Source: Darksidea phi (Eukaryota; Ascomycota; Dothideomycetes; Pleosporales; Lentitheciaceae). From it: a stretch of DNA of 64,000 bases. The stretch's first letter is position 1; each line of letters starts with the position of its first letter. Where the stretch lies: NCBI GenBank assembly GCA_030770425.1, contig JASJFT010000020.1, positions 1 to 64,000 on the forward strand, given 5' to 3'. The position numbers and the translations under genes were made by a program. Of this stretch, positions 34,478 to 45,069 are shown one piece after another. Under the pieces are notes generated by a model. It did not search any database and was not told the origin of the DNA. It was given only the letters and a program-made list of their open reading frames with translations.

Positions 34478-35309
34478 ATGTCGAGGTCACGAGGCCGGTG
34501 GGTGGCGAAGGTCGTGAAGCGGGCGTGGGGTGATGCTAAGGCGGACCACATGCGCACATGACGCCAACCGGCCAGGCGAGCCAATCAGGCCACGGGCGGG
34601 GATGCAGGGGCATTCTGGGCAGCGCAGGTGCGAAAAGAGGCATTGAAGGGGTGAGGCAGACAAAGGAAGCTGCAAAAGGCCGAGAGGCGAGCGGTGGGTG
34701 ACGCAATGGCCTGCAGAGAATGATAGATATTGCGGGTCGCCCTCGAGGCTATCGCGATCGGCCCGTGTCGAGCGAGCTGCGCAACGGCTGTTGAGCCGCA
34801 AGACCCTGCGCACGCGCCTACCAGCTCTGTAACAGTGAACGACAGACTCTTCACCGCTCTCGCCTGCGTTTCGAAGCTGCGGGCAGTGACGACCCACCGA
34901 GGGACGCTGCTTGTCGGGCCTGCCAGTCTGCCAGTTCTGCACGCTGCACAGTAAAGAAGCGGATCCCCGCGGCTTCGTTCCTTTTCTTCTACCATCTCCT
35001 ACCGTGAGCAGCATTGGTTGCCGCCCATATTCCTTCACAGCAGCACTTTTGCCACCTACTCCGCTACCGCTACCACTACTACTACCGCTACCGCTACAGC
35101 TCTTCCCTCGCTGTCGTGTGACCTTTTGGTCGTCGGTTGCCCTTCAAAGCACGCTGCCCCGCCCCCGCCCACGCCGATAATCGCAGTGGTACCTCGCCTT
35201 GTTTTGCCCGTCGTTACAGTACATCCCGTCTAGCAGCAACATCCTCACCCAGCACGCACGCGTCAGCGGTACGTCAGATAGCCCGCCCTTCCACGCTGTT
35301 GCCCGTAGC
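34478..35309. promoter_or_regulatory. Trehalase upstream region
   Basis: About 830 bases. The last 300 are rich in CT/CTAC repeats (near 35058-35100, tac-ccg-cta-type microsatellite), as is common in fungal promoters and leaders. No separate gene seen; open frames on both strands here are short. Confidence 0.45.
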
Positions 35310-37626
35310 ATGAGCTCGCAATCTTCCAAGCCTCGCCGTTCATCCACTGCCCTCGACCCCTACGCTGCACCGCACCTCTACTACGGCGACCACCACGACA
35401 GGAAGCATGCCAGGGCCCGCACCTACTCGGCAGTCGTAGACACGCATGCCTCTGGTGGTCGCAACCAGATCATTGAGACGTCGGACGGCTTCCCTGGCCG
35501 CCGCATCAGCCATGGTACGTACACACACCCCTGGTCTGCATGTACCGGTACCTCTATGCGGCCGCTGACTTGATGCAGACGAGGTGTCGCTGCAGCCGCG
35601 CCGCTTCCTCATCCAAGTCGAGGCCACGCTCAAGACGCTCCTCTCCCGCGAGGATTCGGACGGCAACTACCAGATCACCATCGACGACAAGGGCCCCAAG
35701 GTGCTCTCGCTCGGAACCCTCGCCTCCAATGCCCACAACAAGTTCGACGTGCGCGGCACCTACATGCTCTCCAACCTCCTGCAGGAGCTCACTCTCGCCC
35801 AAGACTACGGCCGCAAGACCATTGTGCTCGACGAGGCCCGCCTCAATGAGAACCCCGTCAATCGCCTCTCGCGCCTCATCACATACTCGTTCTGGGACGG
35901 CTTGACGCGCCGTATCGATGGCTCTAACATCGAGAAAGTCGGCCGCGACCCGAAGGACTGGACCGACGATCCTCGTCCTCGCATTTACGTCCCAAAAGGC
36001 GCACCCGAACAGTATGAATACTACACCCGCATTGCCAACGAGCACCCCGAGATGCGCCTGGACGTCCAATGGCTGCAAGAGAATTGCGCTGATGAAGCCT
36101 ACGTGAGAGACTTGAATAAAGCCCCCGGTCTGCTCGCCATTGCCATGGAGGAGTATACCGACCCGGTCACAGGCAAGAAGGACCTGCGCGGTCTCCCCTT
36201 CGTCGTGCCCGGCGGCCGCTTCAACGAGCTTTACGGCTGGGATAGCTACATGGAGTCTCTTGGTCTGCTTATTAACGACCGCGTGGACCTTGTCAAAGCC
36301 ATGGTTACTCATTTCTGCTTCTGCATCAAACACTATGGCAAAATCCTCAACGCCAACCGCACATACTACCTCTGCCGCTCACAGCCACCATTCCTTACCG
36401 ACATGTCTCTGCGTGTCTACGAACGCATAAAGCACGAAGAGGGCGCCCAAGAGTTTCTCCGAGAGTCCATACTGGCAGCGATCAAGGAGTACTACACCGT
36501 CTGGATGGCCGCACCTCGGCTTGATCCCGAAACTGGCCTGTCCCGCTACCGTCCGGGTGGTCTAGGTGTGCCGCCGGAGACGGAAGCCACCCACTTCACA
36601 CACATTTTGGAGCCGTACGCAAAGAAACACGGCATGACTTTTGAGGAGTTTGTCGACGCATACAACTATCAGAGGGTCTCGGAGCCCGAGCTGGACAAGT
36701 ATTTCCTTCACGATCGCGCCGTACGAGAGTCCGGCCACGATACCTCGTATCGGTTAGAGAACGTTGCTGCTGATCTAGCAGTCGTCGACGTGAACGCGCT
36801 GCTTTACAAGTACGAGGTCGATATTGGTCGCACCATCCGGAACAACTTCGGTGACAAACTCGTCGTCCCGAAAGAGTTTTGCGGCATAGGAATGACGCCG
36901 GGTCAGGTGGAGACTTCGGCAACCTGGGAACGTCGTGCGCGGAAGCGGCGTGTGGCTGTCGATAAGTACCTATGGGACGAAGCAGCCGGCATGTACTTTG
37001 ACTACGACACGGTCAAGAAGCAGCGCACGGGTTACGAGAGCGCAACGACTTTTTGGCCCATGTGGTCTGGCTTGGCCACGCCTCGACAAGCAAACGTGTT
37101 GGTGCAGCAAGCGCTCCCGAAATTTGAAGTCTTCGGAGGACTGGTCTCCGGTACGGAAAAGTCTCGCGGCGCCATAAGTCTCTCTCGCCCGAATCGCCAG
37201 TGGGACTTCCCATTCGGATGGGCACCCCAGCAGATTCTCGCTTGGGTTGGTATGCAGCGATACGGATACGATGCAGAGGCACAGCGCCTAGCATACCGGT
37301 GGCTCTACATGGTCACTAAGGCCTTTGTGGACTTCAACGGCGTTGTCGTCGAAAAGTACGATGTGACGCGCCCCATTGATCCTCACAGGGTCGAAGCAGA
37401 GTACGGCAACCAGGGTAGCGACTTCAAGGGTGTTCCTCGCGAAGGGTGAGTTGCCCTCTGCCACGATGTGCGTACTTTCAATGCTAATCATTATAGATTC
37501 GGCTGGGTCAACGCCAGCTACATCTACGGCCTCACCCTCGTCAGCGCTCACATGCGCCGTGCGCTCGGAGCCCTGACCAAGTGGGACACTTTCGAGCAGG
37601 CCATGACTGATCTCGGAATGTATTGA
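35310..37626 (+). CDS. nth1: Neutral trehalase (GH37), 733 aa
   Basis: Hydrolyses trehalose to two glucose in the cytosol; involved in stress recovery and spore germination. Exons 35310..35514, 35579..37445, 37497..37626 (introns 64 and 51 nt, both splitting Gly/Asp codons correctly). The N-terminus carries protein-kinase-A-type sites seen in fungal neutral trehalases: RRSS (9-12), RARTYS (35-40) and RRIS (64-67). A calcium-binding loop [12 protein letters not shown] lies at about 94-105. GH37 signatures are [14 protein letters not shown] and [12 protein letters not shown]. Length is close to yeast Nth1 (751 aa). Regulation by PKA phosphorylation, 14-3-3 and calcium is known for the family; the sites here imply the same. 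Confidence 0.96.
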
Positions 37627-38334
37627 CCAACGACAAACTTTACGACTTACGACGTGCATGACAGCATTAGACGCGCGGTCCAACCCGGCACCGGTTGCTT
37701 TGAGTATCGTTCTGGCGGCGTTTGGAAAACAAGCATGCCGCCAGCCTCGTCCTGGACAGCTAGCTTGCTTGCAAAATGGGGGTACCTTGATGTTACAAGT
37801 GGTGGAGGGCACAAAACAGTCAAATTGATGTTGCGCGAAAGGACAAAGGGGGCTCTTGGTGTGCTGATGGAGTGAACTGCATCCTAGAACCTAGAGTATT
37901 GTTAATACAGTTAGTAATGGTATCGGTGGCGATGATGCATCGAAAACAGATAGTCTACTTGGTGAGATCTAGCAAATTGTTTTAAGTGTTGGGTCGGGAA
38001 AGGGCGGCGAAAGGGCGACGCGAGAGATGCTTCGAGAAAGACGGCCATAAGGGGCTTAGCGCGGGCCATAGCCACCGACCGCGAGTGAGTCGAACACCGC
38101 CTTCGTCACTACAAAACCGCCCGCCTGCCCGCCATCTGAGCTTTTCTCCCTTCTGTTCACTGATCTTCTCCGTCACCGATCGATTGAGCAAACGCCCGCC
38201 TTGCAAACCCACGCCCTCACCTACTCCGCAACGTATAAAAGCCCGACTGCTCGAGCCCGCCACTTCAGCTCGCTCTACCGCCACCCCCATATACCTCTGT
38301 CAAATCGAAAAACAAAACCACACACCTCGCCAAA
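37627..38334. promoter_or_regulatory. Intergenic region with MBF1 promoter
   Basis: About 700 bases after trehalase. A clear TATA box (tataaaa, 38234-38240) lies 95 bases upstream of the MBF1 ATG, followed by a CA/AC-rich leader (ccacacacctcgccaaa) right before the start codon. This fits a strongly expressed gene. Confidence 0.6.
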
Positions 38335-38872
38335 ATGAGTGACGACTGGGACACAGTGACGAAGATTGGTGCCCGCACTCGCGGCGGTGCGGCTGGACCC
38401 CGCGAAACGGTTGTCAAGGGCAAGGCAGCCCTGAACGCGGCGCAGAGGAGCGGCGCAATTATAGGGACAGAGAAGAAATTCGGGGGTGTTAATGCTGTAA
38501 GATCCCACTTACCTGCCCTAATCTCACCATAGCAGTCGCTAACACATGACGATACAGGGCTCGTCCAACACCGAAGGCCAGCGCCTCACAAAAGTCGACC
38601 GTTCCGACGACATCATCAAGCCCAAGACGGTCGGCACCGCCGTCGGCCAAGCCATCAGCAAGGCCCGTGGCGAAGCCAAAAACGACAAGGGAAACACTAT
38701 GACACAAAAGGACCTCGCTACCAAGTGCAATACTACGCCCACGGTCATTGCGGATTTTGAGCGTGGTACTGCGGCGCCTGATCAGAAGCTTCTGGGTACT
38801 ATGGAGAGGGTGCTCAATGTAGTGCTGAGGGGGGATAAGATTGGGCAGCCTAAATTCCCGAAGAAGAAATGA
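38335..38872 (+). CDS. mbf1: Multiprotein-bridging factor 1, 158 aa
   Basis: Transcriptional coactivator bridging TBP and bZIP activators, also linked to ribosome quality control. Exons 38335..38496 and 38558..38872; the 61-nt intron falls after codon 54 (phase 0). The N-terminal MBF1 domain begins [12 protein letters not shown] and includes [12 protein letters not shown]. The C-terminal helix-turn-helix (about residues 85-145) includes [20 protein letters not shown] and [12 protein letters not shown], and the protein ends [10 protein letters not shown]. Length and layout match fungal Mbf1. Confidence 0.96.
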
Positions 38873-39781
38873 GCTGCCAGCAGTAGTGATGAAGCAGGGG
38901 TAGTAGTAGACATAGACCGGTAGCAGTATTCATGCTCGGATTTGCGGTCTGCTGTGGAGTGTTGCTAGCCGTGATGGGCTCTTGATTAGCGGGCGTTTTC
39001 GGTGGGATGGAAAGAAAATGCACGAACGCATGAACGGCTCGATAGATGGATTGCACAATGGACATACCCGCTTACGTGTTTGTCTTGCACATCTGCATCA
39101 GGTACTCCGAGTTAGGTTGCTTTCTAAATAGACGCTAGGAGATATCATGATAGAATCCTTTTCAAACCCATGCGAACCTTTTCTATTCTTCTCTCAGAGT
39201 ACACTTCTCTTATCAATCTTTTAGCATGTTTGCTTTACCTTCGGTCTCAGCTTAGCCACAGACTGTATTTGTGGGTAAGATGTGTTTTCTCCTGCCAGTG
39301 TCATGAGCGTGACTGTTCCTTGGGAGTTTCCCCCCTCTCTTTGCACAAAGTCGAGGCATTTCCCGTAAAAGTCACACTGAACCACGATCACATCGTCACA
39401 CTAAAAAGGCTAGCTACTACGAGATGCAGATTACAAGTTACTAGGAAAAGAGGGTTGATGTTTCCAATCCCGATAGGTGTGGAGTATGTATACATAATAC
39501 AGCTTGAGGTATTGCGAACGCTCTGCAGGTTCTATGTCGTCAAAAACACACAGCGGTCGTGTAATGCACGGCTAGTATGTGCGTGTCGCTCCGTTCGGCT
39601 CCAATGGTCTCGTGTGTTCAACGCCGCGGCACTGCACCGTATCCCAGAAACCCGTTGGGTGACAGCCACATTGCTCTTCCACCTTAACAGTCAAATCTTA
39701 CAACGCGCTTTCCTCCCGTGTCCACAACCCTCGCAACAAGCCTCGCACCATCTACCTTCCTCCCCTTCTCCCTTCTCTACG
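38873..39781. other. Intergenic, convergent 3' regions
   Basis: About 900 bases between convergent genes. A long plus-strand frame covers part of it but has no family features and runs into the antisense of the next gene. Confidence 0.45.
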
Positions 39782-41920
39782 TTACTCCTCCTTCCTCTCC
39801 ACCTCCCCAAGATTCTTTTCCCTCTTCTCCATCAACTCAGCATACCGCTGCCCCGCCAGCGTAGAAACACGTCCCCTCCTCACACTCTCCTCAATATGCG
39901 CATCGATAGCTGCATCCAATTTAGCCGAGCAGGCGCGACTAGGCGTCCGGACTTTGGTCTGCTTTGTAGTGCGTATGTGGGTTAGTCTGGGGGGCACGGG
40001 CTTGTTAGGAGAGCCCTGAGGGGTATGACTCCGTGCCGAGTTTGCGTTTGCTTTTTTTGTTGAAGGCGGGCCTGGAGGCTGTGTTTTGGGGGTACTGTGT
40101 ACGGAAAGATTAGCATTCTTCCATTCCTCGACCATTTTACTTATGGCCTGTGCACCTACGACTTTCTCGTGGTATGGACGGGGATCGGTGGAAAAATCAT
40201 ACTGCAGTTCATCTTCTGGATCGAGAGTGGCGCTTGGATTGGTCGAGTAGGGTGAGCGCGGGTGGTATACTCGTCTGTCGGTGAGGGGGGAGTGTTTTGG
40301 GGTGGACAGTCTGTCGTAGAACGCTTGTTTCATTGTACTTGAGAGTCCTGGTGTTGAAGGTGTGTGTTTGGGGCGATGGGATGGTGGCGGATGGGCTGCT
40401 GGACTGCGTCGTTGGAAGGGGTTAGCTTTTTGGGCGGTTGGAGTGGTTTGGTGGGTGCGCTTGGTTGTTGTGGCGATGCGGGCTCGTGGGTTTATACTTG
40501 GTTTGCAGGCTGGCGTGTTTTCTGGCACGTTTCCAGGACTCATATCGAGGGGAGGAGTGCTGGGCGTTGGTGTTGCGGTGCTGGAGTTGAGCTGGCGCAT
40601 GTTATTTGCCGGGCTATATGGAGTGGTGGGTGTGGGAGAGTCGGAGTAGGGACGCCCGAGTGATTGACGTAGATCCTGTCTGAGCGAGTCCATGTCGGAG
40701 GCTAAGGCTGAGCGGAGGGAGGGCGGTGTCCCTTTAGAGCGTTCTCCGTGGGACAGAGTACTTGCACTGTCTCTCAATTTTCTGCTAGGGCTTGTAAGTG
40801 GTTGCCCCTTTGAGCTGGATGAAGCCAAACCCATTTGACGTTGTTCGCCCTCCGTTGACATGTGCAGTTTCACTCTCTCGGAGCCTCCTTTCTCAGATTG
40901 ATCAGGAAGTACACCTTGAGCTTGATTGCTCAAAACCACCGCCTTCACACCTGCAATCATTTGCCCGATATCCCTCGCGCCCTTGCTAGCTCCCATGCGC
41001 GCCCGAGGCGAAAACAGGCCTGACGGATAGAGCCCTTTCGACGAACCTCGGTAGGCTTCCGGGGTAACTCGCAACGTTGGTGTCTCTGTGTTCGATGTAT
41101 TTGGCATTTGTTTATGCAGCTCTGAAGATCGTGTCGTGGCTTCTGGTGTTGGTAGAATTGGCGTTCCTTTCCCAGAAGACCTGAGCCACGGACGCTCTGA
41201 GGACGGCGTCGTCGCATTCTTGCTTTTGGGCAGAGAAGTAGGCGTCTTCGTATTAGCGTTGCGGTTTTTCGTTGGACTGGTCGATTTCGGACGCATGCTT
41301 CCGCTCGCCATGATCTTCTCTGGGCTTGTGGCCCTCGTCTTGGTTGGACTTTCTGTAAGCTTCTTCGCAACACTGACATTCGCTACGCTCTTTCCCATCT
41401 TCATAGCTTCTTTCGCAGAACCCTTCGACGCAGTGACCCCAGTATTCCGCTCGGAAGTCATCGACTTAGCAGGAATCTTCCCATCCTTCGCGCCCCCTCC
41501 CCCCTCAACTTTCACTCGAGAATCAATCTTCGTCTTAGGCAACATGGCCAAGAAGAAGAACCCATTCTCGCTAACCTCTAACACCGTCTCTTTCACCGCA
41601 CCTCTCTTACTCGGACTACCCGGTCTACTCGAACACGGCGTCTTCAACGGCGACGCAGCACGGCCAGAAGGTCTGCTCGAGCCTAGGTCGTATGCGATGG
41701 GGCGTTTTGCTGGACTGTTTGGCCTGCTGCCCGCCCCGGCCGACAGTGCGGCGCGGCTGGATGGTCGGCTGGATCCTAGATCGTATGTGATGGTGGGTGT
41801 CTCTGGGTTTGTTGGTCGAGTGGCCACTTCCTTTTCTTTGGTAGGCAGAGGCGGTGGGGTGTGGTCTTTCACTTTCGTGTTTTCTCCGTTGTTTACCATT
41901 TTCGAGGATGAGCTGGCCAT
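39782..41920 (-). CDS. Large disordered Ser/Pro-rich protein, 712 aa
   Basis: One uninterrupted minus-strand exon from MASSSSKMVNNGEN. Almost the whole protein is low complexity, rich in Ser, Pro, Thr, Lys and Arg, with many SP and TP pairs that could be proline-directed kinase sites. Two copies of an YDLGSSRPS...SRPxSPxKR module lie within residues ~40-110. A short conserved-looking hydrophobic patch, SENGFFFLAMLPKTKIDSR, comes after them. The C-terminus is a short helical, charged region (IDAHIEESVRRGRVSTLAGQ, then RYAELMEKREKNLGEVERK) that may form a coiled coil. Function not recognised; cytoskeletal or cell-cycle scaffold proteins often look like this. A further upstream exon is possible but not needed. 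Confidence 0.7.
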   Translation of the reverse strand: MASSSSKMVNNGENTKVKDHTPPPLPTKEKEVATRPTNPETPTITYDLGSSRPSSRAALSAGAGSRPNSPAKRPIAYDLGSSRPSGRAASPLKTPCSSRPGSPSKRGAVKETVLEVSENGFFFLAMLPKTKIDSRVKVEGGGGAKDGKIPAKSMTSERNTGVTASKGSAKEAMKMGKSVANVSVAKKLTESPTKTRATSPEKIMASGSMRPKSTSPTKNRNANTKTPTSLPKSKNATTPSSERPWLRSSGKGTPILPTPEATTRSSELHKQMPNTSNTETPTLRVTPEAYRGSSKGLYPSGLFSPRARMGASKGARDIGQMIAGVKAVVLSNQAQGVLPDQSEKGGSERVKLHMSTEGEQRQMGLASSSSKGQPLTSPSRKLRDSASTLSHGERSKGTPPSLRSALASDMDSLRQDLRQSLGRPYSDSPTPTTPYSPANNMRQLNSSTATPTPSTPPLDMSPGNVPENTPACKPSINPRARIATTTKRTHQTTPTAQKANPFQRRSPAAHPPPSHRPKHTPSTPGLSSTMKQAFYDRLSTPKHSPLTDRRVYHPRSPYSTNPSATLDPEDELQYDFSTDPRPYHEKVVGAQAISKMVEEWKNANLSVHSTPKTQPPGPPSTKKANANSARSHTPQGSPNKPVPPRLTHIRTTKQTKVRTPSRACSAKLDAAIDAHIEESVRRGRVSTLAGQRYAELMEKREKNLGEVERKEE

Positions 41921-42745
41921 CGGCGACTCGAGGCCCTTGGCCCGTTGACAGAAACCCGTGTATAGCGGTTTCTAAGGCGTCGCGGGGGTTGCGGAGATCG
42001 AGCATGTAAGTTCTTTCAGCACCGGCGGATGCGGTACAAGACAGGTATGCCCAGATGCCAGCGAAGTAGCGCAATGAAGAAGCGCAGTGTGCGAGTTATA
42101 TCCTGGAGAGACTCCACTGTTGGACCGTGCGAGACACTCGTTCAGCAGAGCTAATGTTGTTGGGTTGAAGGACAGTGAAGGTAGGTTGTTCGTAGGTATC
42201 GAAGGACGTAGTCATGTGATCCTTCACTCTCCAACGATTTGGTACGCAATTGGCATAGAAACGGACAGAGTCCTCCGCCGGAGAGTCTAGGCCGCGCAAT
42301 GTTTGAGGTCGATAGGTCTAGAGAAGACGTGTCTGAGTTCGACTCGGTATGTATGTCGCACCGGCCTACAATCTTCAGTCGTCCAAATACTTTCTCAAAT
42401 AGCTCTTTGAATAGATTTATAAATTGCGATAGAAAGGGCATTGCAGGCCTTCAAGAAGGTGCAGAATAAGAGGGAGGTCGCGAAAAGCAAATCTGTGCGA
42501 CAAACAACATGCAGTGGGACAAACAACCGCATGCAAGGTCTGTCAGACACTACACTACTCCCAGAAGCGTCAAGTTTGAATCTCGTTGTGGCTATACATA
42601 CCGCTATCTACGCTCGCAGGCAAATGCATCCAAGATGTCCTAGATAGAGTGACCAAGAAGATACTGTCCCGCAAGGGTTCCTGAAGAACTTCTACTGAGA
42701 TCAAGATCGTAAATCGCGATATATCAAGAAAAGTCTTCCCGGCAC
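41921..42745. other. Intergenic, nothing recognised
   Basis: About 825 bases between the disordered-protein start (minus) and the IDH stop (minus). Short frames only. Confidence 0.45.
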
Positions 42746-44457
42746 TTATAGCTTCTCCTTCAAACTGCTCTTCAACCTTCTCTCTACCGCCTCCAGGTAC
42801 TCGTTAGTAGTAACCCATGCCTCTCTATCTTTCCTCCCGCATGCCAGTGCTAGATCCTTCGTCATGATTCCATCTATATCTACGGCGTCCACACACGCCT
42901 TCTCCAGCTGTTCCGCAAATACCACGAGTTCAGGTGTATTGTCGAGCTCACCACGCTTAGCAAGGCCCTGTGTCCACGCGAAGATGGAGGCGATGGGGTT
43001 AGTCGACGTCTCGCGGCCCTTCTGATGCTCGCGGTAGTGGCGGGTTACGGTGCCGTGTGCGGCTTCGGACTCAAAGGTGTTGCCGTCGGGGGTGATAAGG
43101 ACGGAGGTCATGAGGCCGAGGGAGCCAAAGCCCTGGGCGACGATGTCGGATTGGACATCACCGTCGTAGTCTACGAGGTGTTAGTATAGCTTTGCGAGAT
43201 ATTGTCCGGCTGTGATGCACATACTCTTCATGGCAATGATGAAGCCGCCCTCGCTCTTGATCATCTGTGCAACCATGTCGTCAATCAGACGGTGCTCATA
43301 CCAGATACCTTTGGCCTCAAAGTCCTTCTGGTACTGGTTGTCATAGATTTCCTGGAAGACGTCCTTGAATCGTCCATCGTACGCCTTCAATATGGTGTTC
43401 TTTGTGCTCATGTACAACGGGAGCTTCCTGTCGAGCGCAAGCTTGAACGACGCATGTGCGAAGCCCTCGATGGACTCGGTAGTGTTGTATTGTGTTTGCG
43501 CCACACCACCACCGGCTGGGAAGTCGTAGACCTTGAGGGTCTCCGGTTTGCCGCCCTTGGGCGTGAAGACCATCTCGAGTGTGCCCTCCGTGTCGATAAC
43601 GCGGTCCTTCGCGCGGTATTGGTCGCCAAATGCGTGACGGCCGATGATGATGGCTTGTTTCCAGCCGGGTACAAGACGGGGAATGCGGGGAATTACGATT
43701 GGGGCGCGGAAGACGGTTCCTCCTCTGCGAGCATTTAGTATTCATGCTGCCAGTTGGTCTACGAGTGTCTTACAGGTGGTTCCTGATAGTGCCGTTTGGC
43801 GATAGCCACACTGATTGTATTGTGAGCATTTCCCAACAGTCCTAGAGTAATTGGCGTACTTTTCTTGAGATTGAACTCCTTCACTCGCGCCTCGTCCGGT
43901 GTGATGGTCGCACACTTGACGCCGACCGAGTACTTCTTGATCGCCTCCGCCGCATCGAGCGTCACTTTGTCCTCGGTCTGGTCGCGGTACTCCAGGCCTA
44001 GATCGTAGTACTTGAGGTCGATGTCGAGGTACGGGTGGATGAACTGTCCGCATCAGCATCCTCCAATCTAACGCCTCGAGCGGATACGCACTTTGTTCTT
44101 GATCTCCTGCCAGATTATGCGCGTCATCTCATCCCCATCCAGCTCCACAACCGGATTCTTCACCTTGATCTTCTTGATGCCCGTCGAAGCCATTCTGCGC
44201 TGTCCAATTGCCGTATTCAAACTGTTTGTAACAGCAGGCACAAAGCTCGTAGCTGGTCGTGCGGGGAACGAGGCGGTCACAGTCGCCGGTCTCGCAGCAG
44301 TGGTCTGGGAAGCTAGGCATCTAGTCGCAAAGCCACAGCGCGTCGAGCGGGTCAATGCCGCAATGCGCGTTGCAGGGCGAAGCACAGAAGTAGCGGGCCT
44401 CATGGTCGTCGTGCGGAAACAACACCGCGCGTATAGCCTCGGGGCGGCGGCGTGCAC
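42746..44457 (-). CDS. NADP-dependent isocitrate dehydrogenase, mitochondrial, 503 aa
   Basis: Converts isocitrate to 2-oxoglutarate with NADPH production. Five exons: 44457..44092, 44043..43860, 43810..43774 (only 37 nt), 43724..43225, 43170..42746; all introns are 48-54 nt and in frame. Residues 1-88 are an Arg/Ala/Thr-rich mitochondrial leader. Met89 starts the conserved enzyme ([20 protein letters not shown]), so a cytosolic form could begin there. Signatures: [10 protein letters not shown]; the small third exon giving [16 protein letters not shown] across the joins; [40 protein letters not shown]. The C-terminus ends KEKL, not a standard peroxisomal signal. An ATG at 44403 is an alternative leader start. 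Very secure family assignment. Confidence 0.96.
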
Positions 44458-45069
44458 GAAGGACTGGCAGGACGTTGTGCGTCAGGGTCCGGTTGATAGG
44501 TTGACGTGCTGGGATGCGGGTGTTGGCGGGGCAAAGAAATCCGAGGTACGAGGTACTCGCTCGAGGATAGCTTCGAGCTTTAAAAGCCAGATTGTGACGG
44601 TCCCGGACGAGAAGAGCACCGAAGCAGCAGGTGTTTCGGATCGGCTAATACCCCACGGGCAGGTCGCAGCGGGCATGCCATGTTGATTGCTCTGGCTGCT
44701 GGTTATGCGGCAGTTAGGCTAGCAAATCCGTCACGCGTGGGACAGCGCGGGGCGAAGGAGGCTGGTCGCCGTGGGGACCGAGCGTAAAGGACGCCATGCG
44801 CACTTCTCCCGGAAGACGGCATCAACCCAAAGTTGCTTCATCTCATCGTGCATGTATAGAGAAGTGGACGGAGGATTGGGGTCAGAAGACTATATGTACA
44901 GTCAGATGCGCGACATTTGCCCTGCATGGGGGAGTCCGAAAGTTTAATCCATGCCCGGACCGAAGGGACGAGTGCGCAATCTTGCGGAACATGGAATGCT
45001 TCTGATTGGTTCGAATGGGAACATGGTCTGAACCGTTTACATCCTCTATCAAGACCTTTCCTGAATTCC

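Noticed and set aside
39170..39985. 271-codon plus-strand frame
   Set aside because: Half of it is antisense to the disordered-protein gene; the rest is in a 3' intergenic region and lacks any family features.
41088..41948. 286-codon plus-strand frame rich in Val/Leu/Phe
   Set aside because: Mirror image of the Ser/Pro/Thr-rich minus-strand gene; codons for Ser/Pro/Lys reversed give hydrophobic residues. No motif.
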